A stretch of DNA of 64,000 nucleotides from positions 62,001 to 126,000 of the forward strand of contig JAEENO010000041.1 in NCBI GenBank assembly GCA_016283755.1, written 5' to 3'. This document shows positions 40,931-50,700 of this stretch, piece after piece (the stretch's first letter is position 1; every line of letters starts with the position of its first letter). The translations under genes were made by a program, and so were the position numbers. The notes under the pieces are model-generated. The model was not told the origin of the DNA, did no database searches, and saw nothing but the letters and a program-made list of their open reading frames with translations. The stretch is from Lachnospiraceae bacterium. GTDB taxonomy: Bacteria; Bacillota; Clostridia; Lachnospirales; Lachnospiraceae.

Positions 40931-43123
40931 CTAATTCTCATTAATAAGCTCTTCCCGTAAGAATTTTCTCAAGACATTATCTATATCCACAGGACTTACA
41001 GGCTTTGCAATAAAGTCATCAAAGCCCATTTTAATGTACTCCTGCCTTGCTCCGCTTAAAGCATTTGCTGTAAAAACTATAACCGGTACGTTCTCGCAGC
41101 CTTCAATCGAATGGATCCTATTCATAGCCTCATATCCGTCCATATCCGCCATCATATGATCCATAAATATTATATCGAACTTCATACGCTCGGCACATCT
41201 TATAGAAGCAATTCCGCTTTCCACACAAGTAGGCTTAATTCCGTAAGGCATCAGCAAGCCTTCCATAACACGAAGATTAACTGAGTTATCATCAACAACC
41301 AGTATCTTCGCGTCTTCTGCAGTCATTGAAGTCCTGAAAAGTTCAGGTTCTCTATAATGCAATGCCTCCTCGAATTCTCCGACACCTTCCCATGACGAAA
41401 CTTCATTTATAAAATCAAACGTAAACTTTGAGCCCTGGCCGTATACACTTTCAACCCTTAAGTCGCCGCCCATCATATTAACAAGCCTTTTCGCAATCGC
41501 AAGTCCGAGTCCCGTTCCTTCTTCATTCTTATTCTTTCTTGTATCAACTTGTGTAAAGCTTTCAAATAACTTGCATAAATCCTCTTCCTTAATTCCAATT
41601 CCGGTATCGGTAACACTTGCCATAATACGACATTTTTTCTCATCGATTTTCTCATAATCAAGCGAAAGAATAATATATCCTTCTTGAGTATACTTAACCG
41701 CATTATTTAAAAGATTAATCAAAACCTGCTTAATTCTGATCTCATCACCGATAAGTTCCGACGGGAAATCAGGACTTATATTCACATCAAGCGACACTCT
41801 CTTCCCGATAAGCCTTATACGAATTATTGCACTTACATCACTTAAAAGAGAGACCGTATTGTAATTTTCATTAACTATTGATAGTTTTCCCGATTCTATC
41901 TTGGAAAAATCAAGCACATCATTAATAATCGCAAGCAGTGTCTTGGCGGATGATGCTATAAACGAAGCATTCTCACGTGCAACTTCGTCCTTGCTGTCAC
42001 GTAAAATTATATCCGCAAAGCCCGTTATTGCATTCATCGGTGTTCTTATCTCATGTGACATATTGGCAAGGAATCTGCTTTTTGCACTACTTGCGCTCTT
42101 TGCCTCAACAATGAGCCTTTCCTCATTGGTAATATCGGTAAGAGTCATTATATACCCGAACGGTTCGCCGTAATCATCACGTGCAACCGTCATGTTCGCA
42201 ATATATACCATATCCTCATTTATAATATTGCTTTTATATATTACACTGCCACTTTCTTCAAGCTCTTTAAATATCTCTTCATCACTTTTGCCGATTGCAA
42301 GTAACTCAGAAGGCTTCTGCCCCGATTTTATTCCAAGCTTGTCCTTTGCAAAAGCATTAACCTCTATTGCTTCGCCCGAAACATCAAAAACAATAACACC
42401 CTCGTTTACAACTTTTTCCACATAATCTCCGAGTGTTCCGGACGAAATAAGGAAGGTATTATATTTTTCGGATGCGACAAACCAAAGAAGCAGTGATATT
42501 CCCGCACCGATTCCGGATGTCGGGTAACCGTATTGCATTTTGGATACAAACATGGTATCAGGAATTGTACATACCATAATTGTAAAATTGGCAACAAGAA
42601 TTTTATATAACAGGCGCTTTTCACGCTTAAAGGTAACTCGCTTAAACCACAAAAGCCAGCTGATAAACGCAATAAGAAAGACTGTCATGACAAATATAAC
42701 GTGGATATTTCTACCTGTTGAACTTACCGCTCTGAATCTTGTAAAACCGCCAACCCTCTCGAAAATATCCACATTGGGGTTGGAGAAAAGAATCCAGTCA
42801 GTAAGTCCGAATACAGTTAAAACAGTTCTGACCGCATACTGAATTTTCTTACTTATTCCTGTCATATAAAGCGCAAGAACAGTCTCCGTAAGAGGATAAA
42901 GAGTTACTCCGAATAAAGCAATTGCTCTGATAATTGCACAAATATGCAAATTATCGCATATCCCGAATATTCCGTATCCAAGCTGCCACATTCCCGCAGA
43001 GAGACCTAATAAGAGCATAGTGCTTCTATAGTATCCCTTCTTCTCATGCACAAAGTAATGCATACCGTATATAATTGAGATTGTTCCCCATACAATTAAC
43101 AGGGTCGTAAGTATCGTCATCAT
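40931..43123 (-). CDS. Hybrid histidine kinase with 7TM and PAS input, C-terminal receiver
   Basis: A 730-residue protein. Residues 1-215 are seven hydrophobic helices of the histidine-kinase 7TM type, then a PAS domain (about 225-335, ending FGYIMTLTDITNEER). HisKA contains LANMSHEIRTPMNAITG near residue 355, HATPase has VTDTGIGIKEEDLCKLF and EGTGLGLAIAKRL, and the receiver (about 605-725) has ILVVDDNSVNLRV and acceptor Asp in IIFMDHMMADMDGYEA. There is no Hpt domain of its own, so it depends on one in trans, such as the free Hpt protein three genes upstream. The ribosome site is weak (AGAGAA), and coupling to the upstream stop eight bases away probably helps initiation. Confidence 0.92.
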   Translation of the reverse strand: MMTILTTLLIVWGTISIIYGMHYFVHEKKGYYRSTMLLLGLSAGMWQLGYGIFGICDNLHICAIIRAIALFGVTLYPLTETVLALYMTGISKKIQYAVRTVLTVFGLTDWILFSNPNVDIFERVGGFTRFRAVSSTGRNIHVIFVMTVFLIAFISWLLWFKRVTFKREKRLLYKILVANFTIMVCTIPDTMFVSKMQYGYPTSGIGAGISLLLWFVASEKYNTFLISSGTLGDYVEKVVNEGVIVFDVSGEAIEVNAFAKDKLGIKSGQKPSELLAIGKSDEEIFKELEESGSVIYKSNIINEDMVYIANMTVARDDYGEPFGYIMTLTDITNEERLIVEAKSASSAKSRFLANMSHEIRTPMNAITGFADIILRDSKDEVARENASFIASSAKTLLAIINDVLDFSKIESGKLSIVNENYNTVSLLSDVSAIIRIRLIGKRVSLDVNISPDFPSELIGDEIRIKQVLINLLNNAVKYTQEGYIILSLDYEKIDEKKCRIMASVTDTGIGIKEEDLCKLFESFTQVDTRKNKNEEGTGLGLAIAKRLVNMMGGDLRVESVYGQGSKFTFDFINEVSSWEGVGEFEEALHYREPELFRTSMTAEDAKILVVDDNSVNLRVMEGLLMPYGIKPTCVESGIASIRCAERMKFDIIFMDHMMADMDGYEAMNRIHSIEGCENVPVIVFTANALSGARQEYIKMGFDDFIAKPVSPVDIDNVLRKFLREELINEN

Positions 43124-43131
43124 ATAATTAA

Positions 43132-44595
43132 TTATTCTCTGTCAAGATTCTTGTCCATCGCTATTTCCGCACGTTCCCTAAGATATACAGGACTTACCGG
43201 CTTTAATATATAATCTTTTGCGCCTGCTTTTCTGCATCGCATAACCATCTCTTTACTCGCTATCGCAGTAAGGAAGATAACATTAAGATCCTTATAATCT
43301 CTTTCTCTTAACTTCTCAACCGTATCCATGCCGCTAATTACAGGCATGTCTATATCCATAATAAGAAGATCCGGTACTCCCTTAACCTTAATATAATTAA
43401 GGCAGGCAATGCCACTGTCAAGTTCAACTATATCGTATTTAGTGCCGAGTGCCGCTCTTGTCTGTAAAATCGATGTCTTGTTATCGTCTACGATAAGAAC
43501 AACCTTCTTGGCTTCTCTTTCCTTGCCGCGATCCTCATTTAACTTCTCAACACCCGATTCAGAAGCTTCCTCTTCTTCCTTATAGAATCCCGAATCTATA
43601 ATAAATACATTGGAATACTTCGGGTTCATGGCGAGATCCACTTCCTTACCCGAGTCGTAAATCTTAACACGAGGTCTTAACGCATTATTTGTATGCGCTG
43701 TAACAACCGCTTTCTCGCCTGTTGAAAGTGTTACATCCATTCCCGGCGGATATGCAGGAATAACGCTTTTCATTGCTTCAACAACCTTGGCATCAAAGAG
43801 GATATTGACACCATTCTGCACATATTCAAGCGCATCCGCAGGAGAATACGGTCCCTTATAAGGTCTCCTGCTGGTAAGTGCATCATATACATCTACCGCA
43901 TGAATAATCTTGGCATAAAGCGGAATCTCATCTCCAACCATACCATTAGGATATCCGGAACCGTTCTCATTCTCATGATGACATAAAACCGCCTGACGTG
44001 CAGGTGATGAAATATTAAAGCTCTTATACAGGATATCGTAGCCTAATTGCGGATGCTTCTTAATAAGCTCGAATTCCTCATCCTCAAGACGTCCCTTCTT
44101 ATTGATAATATTGGGGTCTATCTTGGATTTACCAAGGTCATGGCAAAGCGCCGCAACCGCAAGCTCCTGAATGCGTTCTTCAGGAAGTCTCATTCTGGTT
44201 GCAACAGCAACAGCATATATAGCCACATTTACACTGTGATGATATGTATAATCATCAAAAGAACGCAAATCCAGCATATCCACGCTTATTCTCTTTAATT
44301 TTGATATATCTTTTACAAGATCGGACGCAACCTCAACTATGCTTCCGATATTGGCATCGGATACTGCATCTATTCCTTTCTCGATAGTCTTCTCATCAGC
44401 CGTCTCCTGAATTTCGACCGTTTCCGAAAAATCATCAACTATATATGCGCCCAGATAACCGTTACTGATAAGATGTTCAATCTTCTTCTCATTAAGGGTA
44501 ATACCCTTCTCAATCATCGCGTTACGCCTCTTGTTGATAATCTTACGGCCGACTATCATTCCGGGCTTAAGCTCGTCTACTGCCACAAATCTCAT
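43132..44595 (-). CDS. HD-GYP phosphodiesterase with C-terminal receiver
   Basis: A 487-residue protein with the reverse domain order of the other regulator. A short N-terminal domain (FVAVDELKPGMIVGRKI, residues 3-19) of the type common before HD-GYP is followed by HD-GYP: ALCHDLGKSKIDPNII near residue 150, LCHHENENGSGYP near residue 210 (the usual DG is NG) and IIHAVDVYDALTSRRPY near residue 235. A receiver occupies about residues 365-487 (VVLIVDDNKTS; acceptor Asp in LLIMDIDMPVISG; KPVSP). No membrane segment. It sits directly after the Hpt gene in the operon, so Hpt-to-receiver transfer is plausible. Confidence 0.92.
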   Translation of the reverse strand: MRFVAVDELKPGMIVGRKIINKRRNAMIEKGITLNEKKIEHLISNGYLGAYIVDDFSETVEIQETADEKTIEKGIDAVSDANIGSIVEVASDLVKDISKLKRISVDMLDLRSFDDYTYHHSVNVAIYAVAVATRMRLPEERIQELAVAALCHDLGKSKIDPNIINKKGRLEDEEFELIKKHPQLGYDILYKSFNISSPARQAVLCHHENENGSGYPNGMVGDEIPLYAKIIHAVDVYDALTSRRPYKGPYSPADALEYVQNGVNILFDAKVVEAMKSVIPAYPPGMDVTLSTGEKAVVTAHTNNALRPRVKIYDSGKEVDLAMNPKYSNVFIIDSGFYKEEEEASESGVEKLNEDRGKEREAKKVVLIVDDNKTSILQTRAALGTKYDIVELDSGIACLNYIKVKGVPDLLIMDIDMPVISGMDTVEKLRERDYKDLNVIFLTAIASKEMVMRCRKAGAKDYILKPVSPVYLRERAEIAMDKNLDRE

Positions 44596-44643
44596 AGTAA
44601 AATGTCCCTTTCAATGTCACCTAAAAACACCCAACTGCCGCAC

Positions 44644-45240
44644 TTACAATAACTCGTTACAACATCTTATAACTTCATCCGAATCAAGCTCACGAACCGC
44701 TTTCTCCAGCTTTGTTATCACCTCTTTATATTCTTCCGGAAGATCCATTCTTAACGCCTCATCAAATGCTTCCTGTAATGTTCCCACATCAAATGTCTCC
44801 ATCGCACTCTTTAATGTGGTTATCTGCTTAATAAACTCTTCCCGATCATAAGCCTTACCCTTATCGCAATCACCCACAACAGCCTTAAGGCTTTCAGAAA
44901 ATCTCTTGTAGTCCTCGATGAATGAATCCGTATCATCGCGAATCTTATCAATATTCCCATCCCTTCCGGCCATCTCCAACGAAAATGCCTTTTCAAAAAG
45001 CTCTGAACCTAACGTTCTTAGAGTCGCTTTCATTGCGTGAGCCTGAATTCTAAAAGCAGCAAAGCTTTCACCGGAAGGATCCGTCAGCACAGTGCTCTTT
45101 AACACTGACAAAAGCTGTGTATGCTTTACGCATGTTCTGACCGTCTCCTCCAGAACTTTTATTAACATATCCTTATCCGGAAGATAACTGTGCGCTTTCT
45201 CCCAGTCTATACCCTCTATTGCAGGCAAATCATATATCAT
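44644..45240 (-). CDS. Free-standing Hpt phosphotransfer protein with extra helical C-terminal module
   Basis: A 198-residue all-helical protein. The Hpt four-helix bundle covers about residues 1-130, with the phosphorylatable His68 in IQAHAMKATLRTLG. The remaining 65 residues form a second helical module (LKSAMETFDVGTLQEAFDEA, LPEEYKEVITKLEKAV) that resembles the C-terminal end of the propeller kinase at 47782-52023. The ATG at 45240 follows GGGAG with a 9-base spacer; an upstream GTG is less likely. It is the first gene of a seven-gene operon running down to DUF1643. A TATAAT lies upstream on the minus strand at 45318-45313 without a recognisable -35 box. Confidence 0.88.
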   Translation of the reverse strand: MIYDLPAIEGIDWEKAHSYLPDKDMLIKVLEETVRTCVKHTQLLSVLKSTVLTDPSGESFAAFRIQAHAMKATLRTLGSELFEKAFSLEMAGRDGNIDKIRDDTDSFIEDYKRFSESLKAVVGDCDKGKAYDREEFIKQITTLKSAMETFDVGTLQEAFDEALRMDLPEEYKEVITKLEKAVRELDSDEVIRCCNELL

Positions 45241-45350
45241 TATTTCGCTCTCCCACACTCTCTGATACTCTTAAATCTGCGCTCTATTCTAAAAGCACGC
45301 ACATCTGTTATTATTATAACACGATAAAGCATATGTTCGCCACAACAAAA

Positions 45351-45378
45351 AAAGTGCGTCTCACAAGAGGCGCACTTT
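45351..45378 (-). terminator. Terminator of the propeller-kinase operon
   Basis: A 12-bp stem (AAAGTGCGTCTC with GAGGCGCACTTT, one G-T pair), loop ACAA, followed on the minus strand by a seven-base T run. It lies 25 bases after the stop at 45404 and separates two signalling operons. Confidence 0.9.
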
Positions 45379-45403
45379 ACATATATAACTGATTTGGATT
45401 GAA

Positions 45404-47761
45404 TTACTGCTGTTTAATTCTTATATCCGTGAGAGCACACTGGTCTCCGGTAAGTGCAATATAAACTTTACCGACATGTTCCTTAAGGATTGTGGTATTC
45501 TCAATTCTAATGCCTTGATTATCAGCCTCGAACATAATCTTATCGCCTTTTCTCTCAAGCAGAATCTTATACTCAGTGCCTTTTTTATTAATCGCTTTCC
45601 AAGTATCCCAGTTTACGAACTTTTCAGTTTTAACCATGGTAAACTTGTTGGCCGCATCTGTTTGCGTTCCGCCAATCTCTCCGTTAAGCTTGATAAGCGC
45701 ATGTTCCTTGTAATTCTTGCCACCTACCCGTCCGTCATCCGCGCTGAATATTATTGCAAACGGACAATGCCATACAAGTGACGATGTCGGTAAGCTCATG
45801 GAATGAAATGCTACCGTAAGGGTATCTTTTATCTCAATTCCTTCGGTCGCAGCCGAACGTTCTCTGTCTATCTGGATATTACGAATATCAGATTCAATAC
45901 GGTCTATATAACTTATTGCATCAGCTATTCGCCTTATACTGTTCTCCGTTATCTTCTCATCCGACTTATGGATACGAATATTACTGATATGACAATTTTC
46001 ACCTGTAAGAGCAAGGTATGTTGCCTTGGAGCTATCGGATAATGCGACTATCGCTTCAATCTGCTTATCAGCGCAAACCATTTCCAGTTTTACGTGATCT
46101 TCGTATCTCGCCGCCACAATCTTATAACCTCCTCGGTCAAGATTAATGTCCTTTACATCAACTTCAATATTTCTGGCACCGGTGGTTATCGCATGTCCGT
46201 CAAACCAGACTTCACCATATTCAACATATTTATATGCATCAATCGATTTCTCGTTATCATGTATTCTTCTGTCGAACGAATCAAAGAGAATTACAGAAGG
46301 CATGCTGTATCCATCTTCAGACTCCCTTATATCCTCACAGTCAAATTCCATAACAAGCGGGAACCTGTCGATCATAACCGCGTTGCTTACATGTTCTCTG
46401 TATTCCTTGCATGTAAACTCGGTCTCAACCTTCTCTATCTCCCTATTTTCCGAGCCCGCATTATCGTCATCAATTATCTTAATCATTGCATTGGCATATA
46501 CCGGATCAAATTCCACGCCCGCTCCCTTTACGAACATCTCTCTCGCAACGAAATAAGGTCTTGCATCACGATATCTTTTTTTCGTTGTCATGGTATCATA
46601 CGCATCCGCAACGGCGACGATCCTTGCAATTTCCGGGATATCTTCACCTTTTAGTCCTTCAGGATATCCGGTTCCGTTAAATCTCTCATGGCTGTAATAA
46701 GCTCCCTGACTAAGATAAGGATATTCGGTTATACTTGAAAGAATCTCTCTTCCCAGCACAGGTTTCTTTCTGATAGCTTCGTAATCCCACTTATCAGGGT
46801 TTGCCTCGTTCTTAATTACGCTATCCGGTATTCCGATAAGACCGACATCGTGTAAAAGCGCAGCATAGTATACTTTGTCGCAATAATCTTCGTCTTTACC
46901 CGCAATTCTTGCAATTCTTCTTGCATACTCAGCGGTTCTCAGCGAATGACCTTCCGTAAAATCATCCTTCTTTTCAACCGCTGATACAAAAGCTCTGGCA
47001 ATCTGATCAAACAGTCTCTTCATACTTAAGCGTTCTTCTTCCATCTTATGGCGCTCAAGCTCATGTGCCTGTCCCGCAGCCTTATTAACGTCAATATAGG
47101 TAAAGAAATACATCGCTATGGAAACAGCTACCAGCGACATATTTACGAGGGAAATACCGTATGCCTTAACCTGAATTATTCCGCATAAGATAGGAACAAA
47201 GATATATATTCTTAAAGCAAGATAAATAAACCTCGTAAATACGCGTCTATACTGTCTTATTACAGTGTATTGCAGTAAAGGAGCAAGAACCGGCACAATA
47301 TAGGAGAAGATAAATCCGCTGCCTCTGTGATAGAAGTTATCCGCATCGATATAATAAAACCATCCTGTCATTACGGATATAACAACAAGCAGCATATCAG
47401 CGAGCGATATAATCGCTACTATCTTAAGGCGTTTAGGTATTACCTCGACTCCACCCTCATGTGCAAACCAATCCATAAGATATAAGTCAAACATAAATAC
47501 AATGGAAATTGTCAGTAAGAACACCATAAAATTAGAGAGTCTTACCATAACATATGCCTTACTGCCCGGCACTCCGGCATATATATATGCCATTCTGTCA
47601 AACCACAGTAAAAACAGTGCGATAAGTTCCAAATGAACCAATATCTTCTTGCGTTTCTTGGTAAGAAAATCCGTCATAATAATAAGCAGCGTAACTATAC
47701 CGCACGCCCCGCATAAAAGAAGCATTATATCAAGTTGATTCGCACGAATAATCCCATACAT
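45404..47761 (-). CDS. 7TM HD-GYP protein with degenerate active site and duplicated C-terminal beta domains
   Basis: A 785-residue protein. Seven hydrophobic helices (1-235) are followed by a HD-GYP domain at about 255-440. Key residues are changed: the HD motif reads LLHDVGLIGIPD (the Lys after HDxG is Leu), and the HHExxDGxGYP motif reads YSHERFNGTGYPEG, so one metal-binding His is Ser and the Asp is Asn. Catalysis is therefore doubtful. The 340 C-terminal residues form two related beta-rich domains that both end alike (YLALTGENCHISNIRI near residue 610; YIALTGDQCALTDIRI near residue 770), resembling laminin-G/DUF1080-type sandwiches. With seven helices, their side of the membrane is not certain. 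AAGGAG precedes the ATG; the gene ends a three-gene operon. Confidence 0.85.
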   Translation of the reverse strand: MYGIIRANQLDIMLLLCGACGIVTLLIIMTDFLTKKRKKILVHLELIALFLLWFDRMAYIYAGVPGSKAYVMVRLSNFMVFLLTISIVFMFDLYLMDWFAHEGGVEVIPKRLKIVAIISLADMLLVVISVMTGWFYYIDADNFYHRGSGFIFSYIVPVLAPLLQYTVIRQYRRVFTRFIYLALRIYIFVPILCGIIQVKAYGISLVNMSLVAVSIAMYFFTYIDVNKAAGQAHELERHKMEEERLSMKRLFDQIARAFVSAVEKKDDFTEGHSLRTAEYARRIARIAGKDEDYCDKVYYAALLHDVGLIGIPDSVIKNEANPDKWDYEAIRKKPVLGREILSSITEYPYLSQGAYYSHERFNGTGYPEGLKGEDIPEIARIVAVADAYDTMTTKKRYRDARPYFVAREMFVKGAGVEFDPVYANAMIKIIDDDNAGSENREIEKVETEFTCKEYREHVSNAVMIDRFPLVMEFDCEDIRESEDGYSMPSVILFDSFDRRIHDNEKSIDAYKYVEYGEVWFDGHAITTGARNIEVDVKDINLDRGGYKIVAARYEDHVKLEMVCADKQIEAIVALSDSSKATYLALTGENCHISNIRIHKSDEKITENSIRRIADAISYIDRIESDIRNIQIDRERSAATEGIEIKDTLTVAFHSMSLPTSSLVWHCPFAIIFSADDGRVGGKNYKEHALIKLNGEIGGTQTDAANKFTMVKTEKFVNWDTWKAINKKGTEYKILLERKGDKIMFEADNQGIRIENTTILKEHVGKVYIALTGDQCALTDIRIKQQ

Positions 47762-47781
47762 ACAGCCATTCTCCTTATGTC

Positions 47782-50700
47782 CTACTTAGCTATAAGCTCT
47801 TCCATTGTATCCCAATCAAGTTTCTTAAGAAGTGCCTTAAGTTCCTTAACTTTATCAGCATCTTCCTTAGGAAGCTTATACTTACTTAATTCCTCGAATA
47901 TCATTTCCGCCGAATCATAATCCATTGATTCGCAATAATCCTTCAAGGCTTCATATGCGCTCTTTAATTCTTCAGCCGCTATCTCTTCTTTTCCTTCACC
48001 ATCATCTTCATCATCCATTCCGCTTAATTTATCCAGGAACGAATAATAATCGTTTAAAGCTTTTTCGGTATTAAGATCTATAAAGTTTCTGTCTCCCGCA
48101 TTTCCTGCATTCTCCAGTTCTTCCGCGAGATGAGAAAGCTCATTTGCACCGATTATACGGGCAGAACTTTTAAGCGCATGTACCTTAATGGTATAAAGCC
48201 TTATGTCACCTGCATCGTATGCATCTTTTATAACCTTTGCATTCTCTTCTATGGTATCCTTAAAGTTCTTAAGCGAAACAATGTATGAAGATATTCCGCC
48301 GGAATTCTTAATTCCGTCTTCTACCGTTATTCCCTCGGTCTTATATATGAAACTGTACTTTTCAGGTATCTCTGTAAGATCCATAATTGCATCCGCTTCC
48401 GTAGCTTTCTCCATCATCTCCGGCGGAAGATGTTTCATTATAGTCTTTTCCAGCATCTCACTGTCAATAGGTTTTGAAAGATAACCGTTAAAGCCTTTCG
48501 ACTTATAGAAATCCTCACCCGATGCTGCATTGGCAGTAAGCGCATATACAGGAAGTTCTTTGTCAAACTCCCTGATTTTTGCCATTGTCTCGATTCCGTC
48601 CATTCCCGGCATCATATGATCGAGTAATACAACATTAAATTTAGTCTCTTTTATCTTCTCAAGACATTCTTCTCCGCTTGCAGCTGTTGTTACGAATATC
48701 TTGGTCGGTTTAAGCAATCCCTTAATTACGCTTAAGTTCATAGGCGTATCGTCAACAACCAGCACATCTGCATCAGGAGCTACGAATTTAGGAATGTAAG
48801 GTCCTTTAACCTCGTTTTCATCATGCTCAACAAATAAACCTATCGGTTCTCTATCGATTATCTTCTGCGAAACAGTAAATATAAACTCAGATCCCTGTCC
48901 GTACACACTCTTGCACACAAGACTGCCACCCATAAGTTCTGCAAACCTTCGCGAAATATCAAGTCCGAGTCCGGTTCCCTGAATCCCGCTGTTACGCTCT
49001 TCATCCAGTCTCGTATATGCGGTGAAAAGCTTATCCATATCTTCTTCTTTGACACCTATTCCGGTATCTTTGACGGAAAAGCGCACAACACAATCGTCGT
49101 TCTCGCGCTTTTCAAGCTCAACAGACAGTATAAAGCCGCCCTTCTCCGTGTATTTTACCGCATTGGTCAGAAGATTAAGCACAACCTGCTTAATCTTACC
49201 CATATCACCATAGAGGCGACGCGGCAATATTTCATCTATACTTACATCAAAGTTTAATTCCTTCTCCGCGCTTCTCACTCTTATCATTGATACTATGGTG
49301 CGGAGCATTTCCTGAACATCATATTCCTGCTCAACAAGATGCATCTTGCCGGACTCAATCTTAGACATATCAAGAAGATCGTTGATCAATCCAAGAAGTG
49401 ATTCTGCAGCACCCCTTATATCGAGTGCATAATTAACCATCGACATAAAGTAATGCTTTGGAACGCCGCTCGCATCTTCTCTTAATACCATCTCGTTCAT
49501 TCCCATAATGGTATTAATCGGCGTTCTTATCTCATGAGACATATTGGCAAGGAAACGTGTTTTTGCCGTATTGGCGCGTTCTGCCTCATCTTTTGCCTCT
49601 CTTATCTCCTCATACTGTCTCTTAATTACGGTTATCTTCATTACGCGCCATACTATAAGACCCGCAATAATCGCAATCAAAATAATAAGCAGTACTCTAA
49701 ACGCACGAAGCTCCATAAATCGCGGTTTCTTAACAATAGAATACGTCTCATCAATAATCGTATTCTCGCCGGATGCATCCATTACCTGAATATGAAGCAC
49801 ATAATTACCATATGGAAGTCCCGTATATTCAAGCGGTTGCAATTTACTTCTTCTTACCGTTAATCCTTCATTTTCATGCCCTTCAATAAATACCTTTACA
49901 AGCGGGTTAATTAGAGTATAGTCCAATATAGATGCGGTAATTCTGATACGTCCGGTGAGTGAAGGGATTATATATTCACCTTTTTCATTCGGGAGTACCT
50001 TCTCGTCACCGCAATATACAGAATTTACACCTACTTTGACCTTTAATCTGTCTTCGGTAAAACTATTGATATTAACCTCACATACGCCTGTTCTGCATGC
50101 TATATAGAGATTCCCGGAACTGCTTAATGCACTGTATGAATTGGAAGTCGGCGTTGCAGTCAATCCGTTTGCTATCGTATAAAGCCTATAATCGCTTACT
50201 TCGTCTTTAATCAGAGATTCGATGTCAACCACATATATTCCGTACGAAGATATTATCCAAGCGTTATCTTTGTCGTCAAAATACATGTCGTAATTATTGT
50301 TATACGGGAACGACTTTATCTCCGTAACAGAACCGTTTCTTATATATTCAATCGAATTGGAGGTAATAAGCCAGTATATACTGCGTTTTGTATCCTTCCT
50401 GATTCTCATTACAACGTCACTGGTAAGACCTTCGTCACGCCCTATTTTTCTTATATTATCGCCGTCAATAACATATATACCGTCACCGTCGGTACCGATA
50501 TATATTTCTCCGTCCTCGCCTTCTTCGACCGTTAAGAAAACCGTGCTCCTGATTTCATCTGAATCATCAATTGTTCTGACGACACGGCCATCTTTGATAA
50601 CTGCGAGACCACCATTGGTTCCCACAAGTACAGAACCGTCCACCGACGAAACCAAGCATCTTACCTCATTGCTGGGCATTCCGTCTTTCGTCGTATAAGT

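Noticed and set aside
46094..46654. A 186-codon plus-strand frame within the degenerate HD-GYP gene
   Set aside because: Antisense shadow of a well-supported protein; composition is typical of reverse-strand frames.
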